The notes beneath the pieces are model-generated. The model saw only the letters and a program-made list of their open reading frames with translations. It did no database searches and was not told the origin of the DNA. A DNA stretch of 64,000 nt, taken from the NCBI GenBank assembly GCA_902363555.1, contig CABJAM010000010.1:124001-188000 (forward strand). Reading direction: 5' to 3'. This DNA is from Lachnospiraceae bacterium. GTDB lineage: Bacteria > Bacillota > Clostridia > Lachnospirales > Lachnospiraceae. Shown here in pieces: positions 34,389 to 43,520 of the stretch (its first letter is position 1; the number at the start of each line of letters is the position of its first letter). A program made the position numbers and the translations under genes.

Positions 34389-37010
34389 ATGCGTGCAACT
34401 CGTTTAAGAACCGAATATTTAAAGACGCCTATAGGAATCGACATCGTCAGGCCAAGATTTTTCTGGAATTGTGAGCAGGATGCCTGCGGTGGCAGTCAGA
34501 CGGCTTATCGAATTATAACTAAAAAAGATGGTAATGTGATATGGGACAGCGGTAAGGTTGTTTCGGATCATATGACCCATATTCCTTACCAGGGTCCGCA
34601 GCTTACCAGCCGTGATAAAATATGGTGGAGTGTTCAACTGTGGGATGCGGAGGGCAGACCCGGGGAATTGGCAGAAAGCACTTTTGAGATGGGACTTTTA
34701 AAGCCGGAGGACTGGTCAGCCCGGTGGATTACAGGGGATTATGAACCGGAGCATGATACACGCTATCCTGTGGACTGTTTTAAAAAAACATTTGTATTAT
34801 CGCAAAAATGTGTACGGGCCCGGCTTTACATAACGGCTTTAGGTCTTTATGAGGCCATAATCAACAACCAGCGTGTGGGCGATGTCTGCTTCACGCCGGG
34901 GTGTACGGATTATCGTAAACGTCTCTATTATCAGACCTTTGATGTGACCGATCAACTTTTTTCCAATAAAGAAAATATATTGGAACTTAAATTAGCTGAT
35001 GGATGGTACCGTGGCTCCATCAATGCGTTTGGTGAGACTGAGGTCTATGGGAACCAGACAAAATTGCTTTGTCAGCTCGAAGTATATTTTGAAGATGGCA
35101 GCTCACGGATCATTGTCAGCGACCAAAGCTTTTTATGGTCTAATGACGGTCCACTGCGTTTCTCGGATTTTAAAGACGGAGAAATCTGCGATATGAGGAT
35201 GCAGCCCTCCTATGACGGTTGCGCCCGTGTTGTAGATGAAACGCTTATCCCTACTGCCTCTAATAATATACCGGTCCGGGAAAAAGAAGGCTTTCCTGCA
35301 AAGCTTTTAGCGACTGCAAATGGAACATATCTGCTGGATTTTGGGCAGAACATTGCAGGTTTTGTAGATATTCATATAAAAGGCGCCACTGGCCAAAGGG
35401 TGTTTATGCAGATGGGAGAAATCCTGGATGAAAACGGTGAGTTAACACTGTCGAATATTCAAGTGAAAAAACCGGCAAAAAACTTTAATCTGGAAAATCA
35501 ATTTAAGACTATGACCGGACAGTATAGTCAGATTAATGAAGAGCTTGTAATGACGCCAAGGCAGGAAACCGAGTTGATTTTATCCGGTAGGGAGGACCAT
35601 TATCGTACCAAGTTTGCTCTATATGGCTTCAGATACGCCCGCGTTATAACAGAGGCAGAAGTAAAACCGGAAAATTTTCATGCCGTGGCGGTTTACTCAG
35701 ATATGGAACCGACCGGAAGCTTTTGCTGCTCCGATGAAAAAATTAGTCGATTTTGGGTAAACTGTCTTTGGAGTATGCGGGGGAATTATTTGGATATCCC
35801 TACGGACTGCCCAACAAGAGAGCGGCTTGGATGGACCGGGGATGCACAGATATTCTTTAATACGGCGTCCTGTTTTTACGATACCTCCGCTTTTTTCAGA
35901 AAATGGCTGTACGATATGCAAGACAGCCAGTATGAGGACGGGAGTCTTCCGGCAGTGATACCCTATGCGGGGATGGAAATGCTCTACCGTGGCACTGGCG
36001 CTTCGGTTGGTTGGCAGGATGCGGGGATCCTTATTCCTTATAGATACTATCAATGCTATGGAGATATACAGCTTTTAAGACAGTTTTATCCGATGATGCG
36101 CAATTGCGCACGGTTTATGCTTGATAATGCCGGACCAGAGGATGAGATGCAGGAGAAGGATAATCCATGGCGTAAATATATATATGTTAAGGGTGTACAG
36201 CTTGGTGAGTGGCTGGAACCAGCTCAGTTTAACGAGCCTGTAACTGCTGAGAGTATGCCCAAGCACCCAGAGGAATGCACGGCATATATGCATTATTCCA
36301 TGTCGATTATGGCGGAGACAGCGGCTCTTTTAGGGGAAACGGAGGATGCCATTTTGTATGAGGAATATGCCAAGGGCGCTAAAAATGCATACGCATGGAT
36401 GTATTTGAGAAATGGCGCTCCGGATACGGACCGACAGGCAAAGCTTGTACGACCATTGGCCTTTGGTCTGGCTGATGATAAAGATCTGGAGGTTTGTCTT
36501 CCCTCGGATATTAAGGTTCAGCTTCAAAAACGTCTGGTCCAGGCCGTGGAAAATTTTGACTACCATGTAGGAACTGGTTTTTTGTCTACGGCATTTCTTC
36601 TTCCTGAATTGACGAAAATGGGCAGGAACGATCTGGCTTATCGTATGCTTGAAAATAAAGAAATGCCCGGATGGCTGGCGGAAGTTAATGCGGGGGCGAC
36701 GACAGTTTGGGAGAACTGGAATGGGGAAGCAAGTAGAAATCATTATTCTCCCGGGGCAGTATGCGATTGGATTTTTCATACGGTTGGTGGAATTTGTGTC
36801 GATGGACGGAATCATTTTCATATCGAGCCGGCACCGGGGGGCTCGCTGACTTGGGCAAAGTGCTCATTTTTGAGTATGTATGGCCGGGTAGAGGTCGAAT
36901 GGGAAAAGGAAGGTGCACTGACGGTTCGGGTACCGGCGGGAACATCTGCGGAAGTTATCTGGAACACTACGATAAGGACCGTAAATTGCGGTCTTTGGCG
37001 GTTTGAATAG
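34389..37010 (+). CDS. GH78 alpha-L-rhamnosidase (module B)
   Basis: An 873-residue enzyme without a signal peptide. An N-terminal Ig-like domain (1-115) is followed by a rhamnosidase beta-sandwich (about 120-290, TALGLYEAIINNQRVGD) and a concanavalin-like domain. The (alpha/alpha)6 barrel starts near 450, with the family motif DIPTDCPTRERLGWTGD near 470 carrying the acidic catalytic residues. GATTVWENWNG and NHYSPGAV supply the later Glu and His. A short beta domain closes the protein. It removes alpha-L-rhamnose from imported oligosaccharides. GAGGAGGGAA precedes the ATG. Confidence 0.92.
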   Translation: MRATRLRTEYLKTPIGIDIVRPRFFWNCEQDACGGSQTAYRIITKKDGNVIWDSGKVVSDHMTHIPYQGPQLTSRDKIWWSVQLWDAEGRPGELAESTFEMGLLKPEDWSARWITGDYEPEHDTRYPVDCFKKTFVLSQKCVRARLYITALGLYEAIINNQRVGDVCFTPGCTDYRKRLYYQTFDVTDQLFSNKENILELKLADGWYRGSINAFGETEVYGNQTKLLCQLEVYFEDGSSRIIVSDQSFLWSNDGPLRFSDFKDGEICDMRMQPSYDGCARVVDETLIPTASNNIPVREKEGFPAKLLATANGTYLLDFGQNIAGFVDIHIKGATGQRVFMQMGEILDENGELTLSNIQVKKPAKNFNLENQFKTMTGQYSQINEELVMTPRQETELILSGREDHYRTKFALYGFRYARVITEAEVKPENFHAVAVYSDMEPTGSFCCSDEKISRFWVNCLWSMRGNYLDIPTDCPTRERLGWTGDAQIFFNTASCFYDTSAFFRKWLYDMQDSQYEDGSLPAVIPYAGMEMLYRGTGASVGWQDAGILIPYRYYQCYGDIQLLRQFYPMMRNCARFMLDNAGPEDEMQEKDNPWRKYIYVKGVQLGEWLEPAQFNEPVTAESMPKHPEECTAYMHYSMSIMAETAALLGETEDAILYEEYAKGAKNAYAWMYLRNGAPDTDRQAKLVRPLAFGLADDKDLEVCLPSDIKVQLQKRLVQAVENFDYHVGTGFLSTAFLLPELTKMGRNDLAYRMLENKEMPGWLAEVNAGATTVWENWNGEASRNHYSPGAVCDWIFHTVGGICVDGRNHFHIEPAPGGSLTWAKCSFLSMYGRVEVEWEKEGALTVRVPAGTSAEVIWNTTIRTVNCGLWRFE

Positions 37011-37031
37011 AGTATAGGGTAGGGTGAAAAA

Positions 37032-38021
37032 ATGAAGCGTGAGACAATCCGTTTATGGGAAAAGAAAGAATATACGTATCCCATGGCATATGGATTTATT
37101 CCAAAGCTGGATGCCTATTTACATGAGGATCGCAAAAAACGCCCGGGGATGATCGTTGTTCCAGGCGGCGGTTACCGGATGGTATCGCCTACGGAGGGGG
37201 AGCCGGTGGCACTGAAATTTTATGATCAGGGTTATCAAGTATTTGTGTGTACCTATACCACGGATTTTTTGGGGGTGACACCGTTAAGGCTCCAGCCGGT
37301 GAAGGACCTTGCAAGAGCTGTACGGTTACTTAGAAAATACGGGAATATCTACGATTTGACGGACATCGTTGTTGTCTGTGGTTTTTCGGCCGGAGGTCAT
37401 GCAGTAGGAACGCTGTGTGTTCACGGTTCCGGGGTTCCGGAGGAAAATCCGGATTACCGGAATATTTCCTGTCGTCCGGATGCGGTGATCCTTTCATATC
37501 CTGTCATCACTATGGAAACATATACCCATGCAGACTCTTCCGAAGTTTTGCTGGGCAAAGATGCAAGCCCGGAAGAAAAAGATTATTTCAGTCTGGAAAA
37601 ACATGTGACCGTCGATTCGCCGCCAGCCTTTATCTGGCAGACGGCTGCTGATGAACTGGTTCCTGTGGAAAACAGTGCACTTTATGCAGAGGCATGTAAG
37701 CATGCGGGGGTGCCGTTTGCATACCATGTATTTTCCAAAGGAATGCATGGCTTATCCGTGGGTGATGAGACGGTCGCTGTTACTGCTGATAATGCGTACA
37801 CCTCGGAGCAGGTGATGACAATGGTCGAGGCGGCAAAGGATGGTGTCTTACAGCTTCCAGAAGATGTAATGCAGCAACTGCTTTATGTGGAGGAAATGGG
37901 AAAACAATATTTTCATCAGTCGAAGCAGCCATCCAGGAAAACAGTGAAAAATGAGGAGGTTGCCTCCTGGATCGGACTTGCATCCATGTGGCTTCGTGAA
38001 TTATTGAATCTGGAACTGTAA
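37032..38021 (+). CDS. Alpha/beta-hydrolase carbohydrate esterase
   Basis: A 329-residue esterase of the acetyl-xylan-esterase/BD-FAE-like group. The oxyanion segment VPGGGY is near 44-49, the nucleophile is Ser119 in CGFSAGGH, Asp207 is in TAADELVP and His239 is in KGMHGLS. There is no signal peptide. It probably removes acetyl or similar groups from oligosaccharides before GH43 or GH78 action. GTAGGGTGA before the ATG is a modest ribosome site. It is the last gene of module B and converges on the TetR-type gene with 23 bases between. A decayed relative lies at 52131-52594. Confidence 0.85.
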   Translation: MKRETIRLWEKKEYTYPMAYGFIPKLDAYLHEDRKKRPGMIVVPGGGYRMVSPTEGEPVALKFYDQGYQVFVCTYTTDFLGVTPLRLQPVKDLARAVRLLRKYGNIYDLTDIVVVCGFSAGGHAVGTLCVHGSGVPEENPDYRNISCRPDAVILSYPVITMETYTHADSSEVLLGKDASPEEKDYFSLEKHVTVDSPPAFIWQTAADELVPVENSALYAEACKHAGVPFAYHVFSKGMHGLSVGDETVAVTADNAYTSEQVMTMVEAAKDGVLQLPEDVMQQLLYVEEMGKQYFHQSKQPSRKTVKNEEVASWIGLASMWLRELLNLEL

Positions 38022-38044
38022 GTATCTGTACAAGTTTTTTGTTA

Positions 38045-38617
38045 TCAGACAACAAGCAGCTTTTCAGGCGACTGCGGTAATATAGAGGTGATAATCTCTG
38101 ATATTTCCGCAGGCGATTCAATACAGCCGTCATTGATCCATGTTCGTAAAATGGTAATAACTCCCGCTGTAAAAAAGTTAAAGTAATAAATACCTGTGCG
38201 TTCAGGTACATCCATCCGTAGAAAAATGGGCTGCATGATTTCCTTATATAATAGAATCATGCTTTGATGAAGAGCATTGTTGTTGTATTCCGACAGGTAA
38301 GCTTTGTAGAAAATCAGATTCTCTTTGACGTGGGTGACAAACAAGATAATATAGTCATTGGACAAAATATCCGTGCCATTCACATACCGGGAATTATATT
38401 CGGTGATTAGATCACTTTCAAGCTTCTCACATTTATTTTCCATGACTGCATAAATATCCGTATAGTGTGCATAAAAAGTAGAACGGTTAATTTGTGCAAT
38501 CTGACAGAGCTCATTCACTGTGATTGCTTTTAAAGGCTTTTTTTCAATCAATGTAAGTAATATATCCTGTATTCGCTGATGTGTTTTTTGATATCCTGAG
38601 TTCTCTTTCTTATTCAT
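38045..38617 (-). CDS. TetR/AcrR-family transcriptional regulator
   Basis: A 190-residue regulator. The N-terminal helix-turn-helix is ITVNELCQIAQINRSTFYAHY (about 34-54), the standard TetR pattern. The C-terminal region (IFLRMDVPERTGIYYFNFFTAGVITILRTWINDG) resembles the TetR C-terminal domain found in DhaS-like proteins. GAGAGG precedes the ATG. It is divergent from the GH43 gene at 38847, and the intervening DNA shares sequence boxes with the promoter of the sugar symporter at 41852, so it probably represses both. The ligand is unknown. Confidence 0.88.
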   Translation of the reverse strand: MNKKENSGYQKTHQRIQDILLTLIEKKPLKAITVNELCQIAQINRSTFYAHYTDIYAVMENKCEKLESDLITEYNSRYVNGTDILSNDYIILFVTHVKENLIFYKAYLSEYNNNALHQSMILLYKEIMQPIFLRMDVPERTGIYYFNFFTAGVITILRTWINDGCIESPAEISEIITSILPQSPEKLLVV

Positions 38618-38636
38618 AAAATATACCTCTCATAAG

Positions 38637-38719
38637 TCCAATGTTTATTTGACGATTGTTTGTTGATATAAATAATAATACTATTATAATATAAAGCATA
38701 AAACAATACAAGTGTTGGA
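38637..38719 (+). promoter_or_regulatory. Promoter/operator between the TetR-type gene and GH43
   Basis: TCCAAT begins at 38637, ATTGTTTGTTGA is at 38655-38666, TTGATA at 38663-38668 and TATAAT at 38685-38690 (16 bases apart), and TGTTGGA at 38713-38719. The same succession of boxes with nearly the same spacing lies at 41708-41791 before the symporter gene. The left half of the palindrome seen there is degenerate here. The promoter points towards GH43. Confidence 0.6.
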
Positions 38720-38846
38720 TTTAAAAGGACATGATATGGAGCAAATCGATTCTAGGACTTGATGGGGGAGTATATATAAGGTTTGCAAAATACGGTAAAC
38801 AGCTGCGGTAATTGAGCAGTAACTGAAATAATTTAGGAGTGAGTCT

Positions 38847-39965
38847 ATGATACATAATAGTAGTAATAATGAAATGCAAATGGATCAGAAGAAGTCTGTC
38901 GATACTTTTGAAAACTATGACTGTATACGTCCGGGCCAGGTTTGGCTGGATACCGGAGGAAAGCGTATTCAGGCCCATGGCGCGTCGGTATTTTATGAAA
39001 ACGGTGTTTTTTACTGGTATGGAGAAAACAAGGAATTTACGTCAAAGAAAAATTCAATATGGACATGGGGAATTCGCTGTTACTCATCAAAGGATCTTTA
39101 TAATTGGACGGATGAGGGGCTGATCATTTCACCAGAACCAGATAATGAACAGTCCATATTGCATCCCAGCCGCTATATGGACCGGCCCCATATTATATTC
39201 CATAAAAAAAGCAAAAAATATGTGTGCTGGCTTAAATACTGCGATACGAATCATTTTGCAGTGCTTACTGCTGACCATTTTCTTGGACCGTATACCATCG
39301 TCAACAAATTTCTACAGCCCTTTGGCCGGGAGTGCGGTGATTTTGATCTGGCCGTAGATGAAAATACCGGAAAAGGCTATTTGTTTTTTGAAGCAGATCA
39401 CAAAGATTTGCTGGTGACGGAACTATCGGAGAATTATACAGATGTTTCAGAATCATTTACAATTGTCTATGAAAGTATGAACCCGCCATATACAAGAGAA
39501 GGTGTAACACACTTTGAACGAAGGGGAAAGCACTATATCGTTACAAGCGGTATGACCGGCTATATGCCGAATCCGTCAGAGGTCGCTGTGGGGAACGACT
39601 GGTTTGGACCATTTACGGTTCAGGGAAATCCTCACGTGGACGATCACAGCCGGGCTTCATTCAACAGCCAGATTTCATGTATATTTAAACATCCTGATAT
39701 TAAGGATCTTTATATTGCCGTAGCTGACCGATGGGCGCCGGATTTTGTGGTCACTGCAGATTTATATGAACGTCTGGCCCGGGTGGTAGCTGCTAATTTC
39801 GATTCGTCTATACAGGTTTCCGTGGATGATCAATTGGAGCTTCTGGCATCACCTATGGTGGCGCATACGGATACATCAGTAGCGGATTATGTATGGCTTC
39901 CAATACGTTTTGAGGGTGATCGGGTGCGAATTGACTGGTATGATGAGTGGCGCGTGGATTCATGA
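38847..39965 (+). CDS. GH43-like glycosidase, exo-beta-1,3-galactanase-like
   Basis: A 372-residue protein without a signal peptide. IQAHGASVFYENGVFYWYGE near residue 40 resembles the start of the GH43 exo-galactanase subgroup (AHG.....YYWYGE), in which the classical N-terminal base Asp is absent. DRPHIIF near 115, CGDFDLAVDENTGKGYLFFE near 165 and EGVTHFERRGKHYIVTSGMTGY near 215 continue the propeller. No extra binding domain is present. Expected substrate is beta-1,3-galactan or arabinogalactan-type side chains, by family only. AGGAGTGAG precedes the ATG. Confidence 0.75.
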   Translation: MIHNSSNNEMQMDQKKSVDTFENYDCIRPGQVWLDTGGKRIQAHGASVFYENGVFYWYGENKEFTSKKNSIWTWGIRCYSSKDLYNWTDEGLIISPEPDNEQSILHPSRYMDRPHIIFHKKSKKYVCWLKYCDTNHFAVLTADHFLGPYTIVNKFLQPFGRECGDFDLAVDENTGKGYLFFEADHKDLLVTELSENYTDVSESFTIVYESMNPPYTREGVTHFERRGKHYIVTSGMTGYMPNPSEVAVGNDWFGPFTVQGNPHVDDHSRASFNSQISCIFKHPDIKDLYIAVADRWAPDFVVTADLYERLARVVAANFDSSIQVSVDDQLELLASPMVAHTDTSVADYVWLPIRFEGDRVRIDWYDEWRVDS

Positions 39966-40001
39966 TTGCTTAGTCTTGATAAATGGAGGTTAGATGCTTG
40001 T

Positions 40002-40037
40002 AGCCGGCTGGCTTCTTTGTCAGCCGGCTGCAAAGAA
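40002..40037. terminator. Bidirectional hairpin between GH43 and spoVAD
   Basis: AGCCGGCTG (40002-40010) pairs with CAGCCGGCT (40021-40029). The overlapping CTTCTTTG (40012-40019) can instead pair with CAAAGAAG (40030-40037) around the self-complementary AGCCGGCT. The two folds exclude each other. The site lies between convergent genes and probably ends both. Confidence 0.55.
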
Positions 40038-40051
40038 GGCTAAAGACATAA

Positions 40052-41104
40052 TTATTTTCCGGGCGCTTCAAGAACAATAGCGTGTGCAATCCCCGGTACG
40101 CTTTTTCCTTCATTAAAGCTGATTGGGGAAAGCAGCGCGCCGGTAGGAACGAACAATACTTTTTTCCATTCACCGGACGCCAGTTTTGGCACGATCATGG
40201 AGGCCAGTGTGACCGCGCTGCAGGCGCATCCGCTGCCGCCGGAATGGGTATCCTGTGTTTCCCGGTCAAAGATTTCTATGCCACAGTCCATATGTTGCTT
40301 TGAGATATCCATACCCCTCTGCTGCATCAGATCCAGCAGGATATCATGGCCTACATAACCAAGATCACCGGTGATGATATGATCGTAGTCCTCCGGTTTT
40401 TCATGCATGTCTTTCAAGTGATTATAAATCGTATCACAGGCCGCGGGCGCCATACAGGCCCCCATATTCATAGAATCCCGAACGCCGTAATCCACAATCT
40501 TTCCCGGCGTGGCGGAGGTGATGCGGGCCTTGTGTTTCAGTTGTTCCCTCATTTTTTCAGAGGCGGCGCACATGGGTTTGGATACGATAAAGGCTCCGCT
40601 TCCAGTAACTGTCCATGTGGCCGAGAGAGGTCGTTGATTTCCATATTCCAGAGGAAAACGAAACTGCCGTTCCGCGCTGGCAAAATGGCTGGAGGTCAGG
40701 GCCAGGACATTTTGGGCAAAGCCGCCGTCGATGTGTACCGCAGCGAGCATCAGTGCTTCGCCGACGGTAGAGCAGGCGCCGTACAGGCCAAAGGTGGGGC
40801 GGTTAAATGAAGCGATGCCAAAGCTGGTGGCAATGATCTGTCCTAACAGATCCCCGGCGAAGATACAGTCCATATCCGAAGCGTTCATAACCGCTTTTTC
40901 AAGTACTTTTTCTACAGCCTTTTTCTGCAGTTCGCTTTCCGCTTCCTCCCATTTGCTTTTTCCAATCATGGGGTCTTCCCAAACTTCATCAAATAGCTTG
41001 CCGAGAGGACCTTCTCCCTCCTTAGGGCCGGTGACACTGGACATTTCATAAATCACCGGAGCATTTTCAAATACGATTGTTGAATTTCCCTGTTTTTTTT
41101 TCAT
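40052..41104 (-). CDS. spoVAD: Stage V sporulation protein AD
   Basis: A 350-residue protein of the SpoVAD family (usual length about 338), with the thiolase-like fold used to carry dipicolinic acid into the forespore and for germination. Family marks are FAGDLLGQIIATSFG, PTFGLYGACSTVGEAL, SSHFASAERQFRFPLEYG, GDLGYVGHDIL and THSGGSGCACSAV; the C terminus is AHAIVLEAPGK. ATG 41104 has GGAGG upstream; a longer frame to 41179 overlaps spoVAC and has no such site. It is 13 bases after spoVAC. The usual next gene spoVAE is absent. Confidence 0.93.
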   Translation of the reverse strand: MKKKQGNSTIVFENAPVIYEMSSVTGPKEGEGPLGKLFDEVWEDPMIGKSKWEEAESELQKKAVEKVLEKAVMNASDMDCIFAGDLLGQIIATSFGIASFNRPTFGLYGACSTVGEALMLAAVHIDGGFAQNVLALTSSHFASAERQFRFPLEYGNQRPLSATWTVTGSGAFIVSKPMCAASEKMREQLKHKARITSATPGKIVDYGVRDSMNMGACMAPAACDTIYNHLKDMHEKPEDYDHIITGDLGYVGHDILLDLMQQRGMDISKQHMDCGIEIFDRETQDTHSGGSGCACSAVTLASMIVPKLASGEWKKVLFVPTGALLSPISFNEGKSVPGIAHAIVLEAPGK

Positions 41105-41117
41105 GTCTGCCGCCTCC

Positions 41118-41564
41118 TTATATGACACTGATTTCTGTGAGTATATAGTATAACAATCCGAAGAAACCGGAGGTGACAATACCGTAGAGAATCACCGGTC
41201 CGGCAATATTGAAGGCCTTCGAACCAACCCCGAACACCAGTCCTTCTTGCCTAAACTCAATCGAACAGGCCGCTACAGAGTTGGCAAAACCGGTGATTGG
41301 CACCAGATACCCGGCTCCGGCAAACTTGACGATGGGCACGACCAGATTAAAACCGGTGAGGATAACGCTGGCTGCAATCAGGCACAATGTAGTGTAGGAC
41401 GACGCCAGTGTCAGCGACATGCCGGTAGAAATAAACAGATTCGTAAGGGCCTGTCCGATCAGGCAGAGGAGACCGCCGCTGACAAAGGCTTTCAATGTGT
41501 TGAGAAAGCAGCTGTGCTTCGGGGTGACCTGTTCGACGTATTCGTTGTATTTTTTTGTATCCAT
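41118..41564 (-). CDS. spoVAC: Stage V sporulation protein AC
   Basis: A 149-residue membrane protein of normal SpoVAC length, part of the channel moving dipicolinic acid during sporulation and germination. Marks are VEQVTPKHSC near the N terminus, four hydrophobic segments and TGFANSVAACSIEFRQEG. AGGAG seven bases before ATG 41562-41564 supports this start over the ATG two codons upstream. It forms a spoVAC-spoVAD pair on the minus strand. Its 5' part, and the ribosome site, are duplicated 4502 bp away at 45747-46083. Confidence 0.93.
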   Translation of the reverse strand: MDTKKYNEYVEQVTPKHSCFLNTLKAFVSGGLLCLIGQALTNLFISTGMSLTLASSYTTLCLIAASVILTGFNLVVPIVKFAGAGYLVPITGFANSVAACSIEFRQEGLVFGVGSKAFNIAGPVILYGIVTSGFFGLLYYILTEISVI

Positions 41565-41581
41565 GAGCATACTCCTTTTTT
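41245..41581. repeat. 337-bp direct repeat, copy 1 (spoVAC 5' part)
   Basis: This stretch matches 45747-46083 without gaps; by eye I count about 18 mismatches in 337 bases. It covers the first 106 codons of spoVAC and its ribosome site, and ends at the T run upstream. Both copies have the same orientation. Confidence 0.85.
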
Positions 41582-41709
41582 GAATTGCTTTTGGTAAGCT
41601 GTACGTAACAGCTCAGCCTGTCTGAACGGTTACAAGCTGTGCGTGATACACACTCTGGGAATAGTATGCCACGGAGATTGGAAATATATGCTTTAAAAAT
41701 TTAAAAATC

Positions 41710-41791
41710 CAACAAACATCTGATAATTGTTTGTTGAAAATAATCCCACCTGTTATTATAATATGATTATAAAAATAAAACATATGTTGGA
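41710..41791 (+). promoter_or_regulatory. Symporter promoter with palindromic operator
   Basis: CAACAAACA (41710-41718) and TGTTTGTTG (41728-41736) are a perfect 9-bp inverted repeat with a 9-base centre. The right half overlaps the -35 TTGAAA (41734-41739); TATAAT is at 41757-41762, 17 bases on. TGTTGGA follows at 41785-41791, near the expected start. This is well placed for repression by the TetR-type protein encoded at 38045. Confidence 0.65.
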
Positions 41792-41851
41792 TTTATAACG
41801 GTAACTCAGAGGAACTGATCCGTTGCGATTTATGAAAGTGGGGAATTGGCC

Positions 41852-43288
41852 ATGAAGCTATTATCATCTGATATTTTTAACAGCAGGGTCCGCAATGAAA
41901 GTATTACAAGAAAAGAAACGTGGCTGGGCTATTTTTTAGGCCCCATTGGCGTGACCTTGATGGGCGGGATACTGTCAAGCTATCTGAATGTATATTATAC
42001 AGATGTCATAGGAATTGCAGACATTTGGGGCGGTATGTTTTTAAGTGCTTTTCCCGTGGTATGCAAAATCATCGATGCATTTACGTTTATCGTTATGGGC
42101 AGAGTTGTAGATCGGACCTCATCTTGCCAGGGGAAAGCCCGCCCATGGATATTGCTCTCTACGCCTATATTACTTCTTAGCATGATGCTGCTATTTATGG
42201 TTCCGGAGGGGAGCGATGGGTTCAAGGCGGCATGGATATTTATTAGCTACAATCTGTTTTACTCCATTGGCTATACGGCATACAGTACCAGTCATACTCT
42301 GCTTGTGCCGCTCTCTACAAAAAATGATGGGGAGCGCAGCCGTTTATCAGTGATTAGCAATTCACAGAATATGCTGTCAGGAACGTTTCTGGCCATTTTA
42401 TTTCCATGTATTCTTGTTCCATTTATGGGGGTTGACCGGACACTATGGATGAAAACGATTCTGATGGTCACATTGGCCTGCTGTCCGCTGCTTTTAATGG
42501 AATATTATTATACCAGGGAACGGATAACAATGGCTGCTGCGCCGGCTAAAAATAAGCAAAACTTCAGACATCAACTCTCCTGCTGTGTCAAAAGCAGATG
42601 CTGGGTGCTGATCATGGTTTATATGATTATTTCGCAGCTGTTCGGAGCGTTATCCAGCGCAAGCGTATTTTACTATTGCAATTGGGTCTTAGGCTCATAT
42701 AATGATGGCTTTACCCAGGCGCTTTATTATGGACTGGGGAATGCACCTCTCGGTCTTGGCGTTTTCCTTTGCATGCCTGTGTGCCGGAAATTTGGCAGGC
42801 GGCGGGCGATGATGTATGGATTTTTGATGGCTGTTGCAGGCAGCGGCCTGTGCTTATTTAATCCGTATTCGCTTTCGATGGTGCTGGCCGGACAGACGAT
42901 CAAGGCCATCGGGTTGATTCCCTCGTCCTATATGATCGGCGTTTTGTTGGCGGAGGCGCTGGATGATGTGGAGGATCAGAGCCAGGAGCGCTGCGACGGC
43001 TTTTCATCATCGATTTTTAACATTATCGTAACCGTAAGCAGCGGCCTTGCTCTTTGCATCTTTAATTTTTTTCTGACACAGCTGGGTTATGTGGCGCCAA
43101 CCGCAGTCGCCGCAGTTCCGGTCCAGAACCGTTCGATCCGGGGATTCTTTATCTTTGCAGCTTTGGGCAGCCAGATCGTGCAATATCTGTTCCTTGCGGG
43201 AATTATGTATATGTATCCTAAAAAACAGGAAAACCCCCCAATCAATATGAAAGGGAAGCTAAAGAAGTCGGATTTGGTGAATCAATAG
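41852..43288 (+). CDS. GPH-type sugar:cation symporter (MFS superfamily)
   Basis: A 478-residue transporter with about 12 membrane segments, of the glycoside-pentoside-hexuronide (MelB/XynB-like) type. GRVVDRTSSCQGKARPWIL after the second segment is the family's 'D.....G..RPW' loop. YTAYSTSHTLLVPLSTKNDGERSRL and CRKFGRRRAM are further marks. It imports a mono- or oligosaccharide with a cation. ATG 41852 is preferred over the TTG two codons upstream because of AGTGGGG about 12 bases before. It probably works with the agarase-like enzyme at 43521 and the GH43 at 38847, which share its control region. Confidence 0.85.
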   Translation: MKLLSSDIFNSRVRNESITRKETWLGYFLGPIGVTLMGGILSSYLNVYYTDVIGIADIWGGMFLSAFPVVCKIIDAFTFIVMGRVVDRTSSCQGKARPWILLSTPILLLSMMLLFMVPEGSDGFKAAWIFISYNLFYSIGYTAYSTSHTLLVPLSTKNDGERSRLSVISNSQNMLSGTFLAILFPCILVPFMGVDRTLWMKTILMVTLACCPLLLMEYYYTRERITMAAAPAKNKQNFRHQLSCCVKSRCWVLIMVYMIISQLFGALSSASVFYYCNWVLGSYNDGFTQALYYGLGNAPLGLGVFLCMPVCRKFGRRRAMMYGFLMAVAGSGLCLFNPYSLSMVLAGQTIKAIGLIPSSYMIGVLLAEALDDVEDQSQERCDGFSSSIFNIIVTVSSGLALCIFNFFLTQLGYVAPTAVAAVPVQNRSIRGFFIFAALGSQIVQYLFLAGIMYMYPKKQENPPINMKGKLKKSDLVNQ

Positions 43289-43321
43289 TAACTTGTTACA
43301 TGCATTATAAAGGAGATTATT

Positions 43322-43444
43322 ATGGAAAAGTACAAAAACAAGACGTATTCGCCCCGGGAGCGGGCAGCGGACCTGCTTGAGCGCATGTCGGTCACTCAAA
43401 AGCTGGGCCAGCTTATATGTAAAATGTTTACAGGAGATCCGTAG
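43322..43444 (+). pseudogene. GH3 N-terminal fragment, 40 codons
   Basis: A 40-codon frame with its own good ribosome site (AAAGGAG) starts at ATG 43322 and stops at TAG 43442-43444. The middle, ERAADLLERMSVTQKLGQL, matches the start of GH3 enzymes ('eR..dLl..MtleEKigQl'). The rest of the enzyme is missing. It is probably the front end of a deleted GH3 gene whose promoter and start remain, now serving only as spacer or leader for the next gene. Confidence 0.65.
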
Positions 43445-43520
43445 GAGATGCTGGCGGCTACCTTGAACAGTTACGCATCATCCACATTAAAACAAAGAAA
43501 AATTAATGGAGGTTTTTAAA

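Noticed and set aside
40346..40810. Plus-strand frame of 154 codons over spoVAD
   Set aside because: It is opposite the conserved spoVAD gene. The GC-rich third positions of that gene keep it open.
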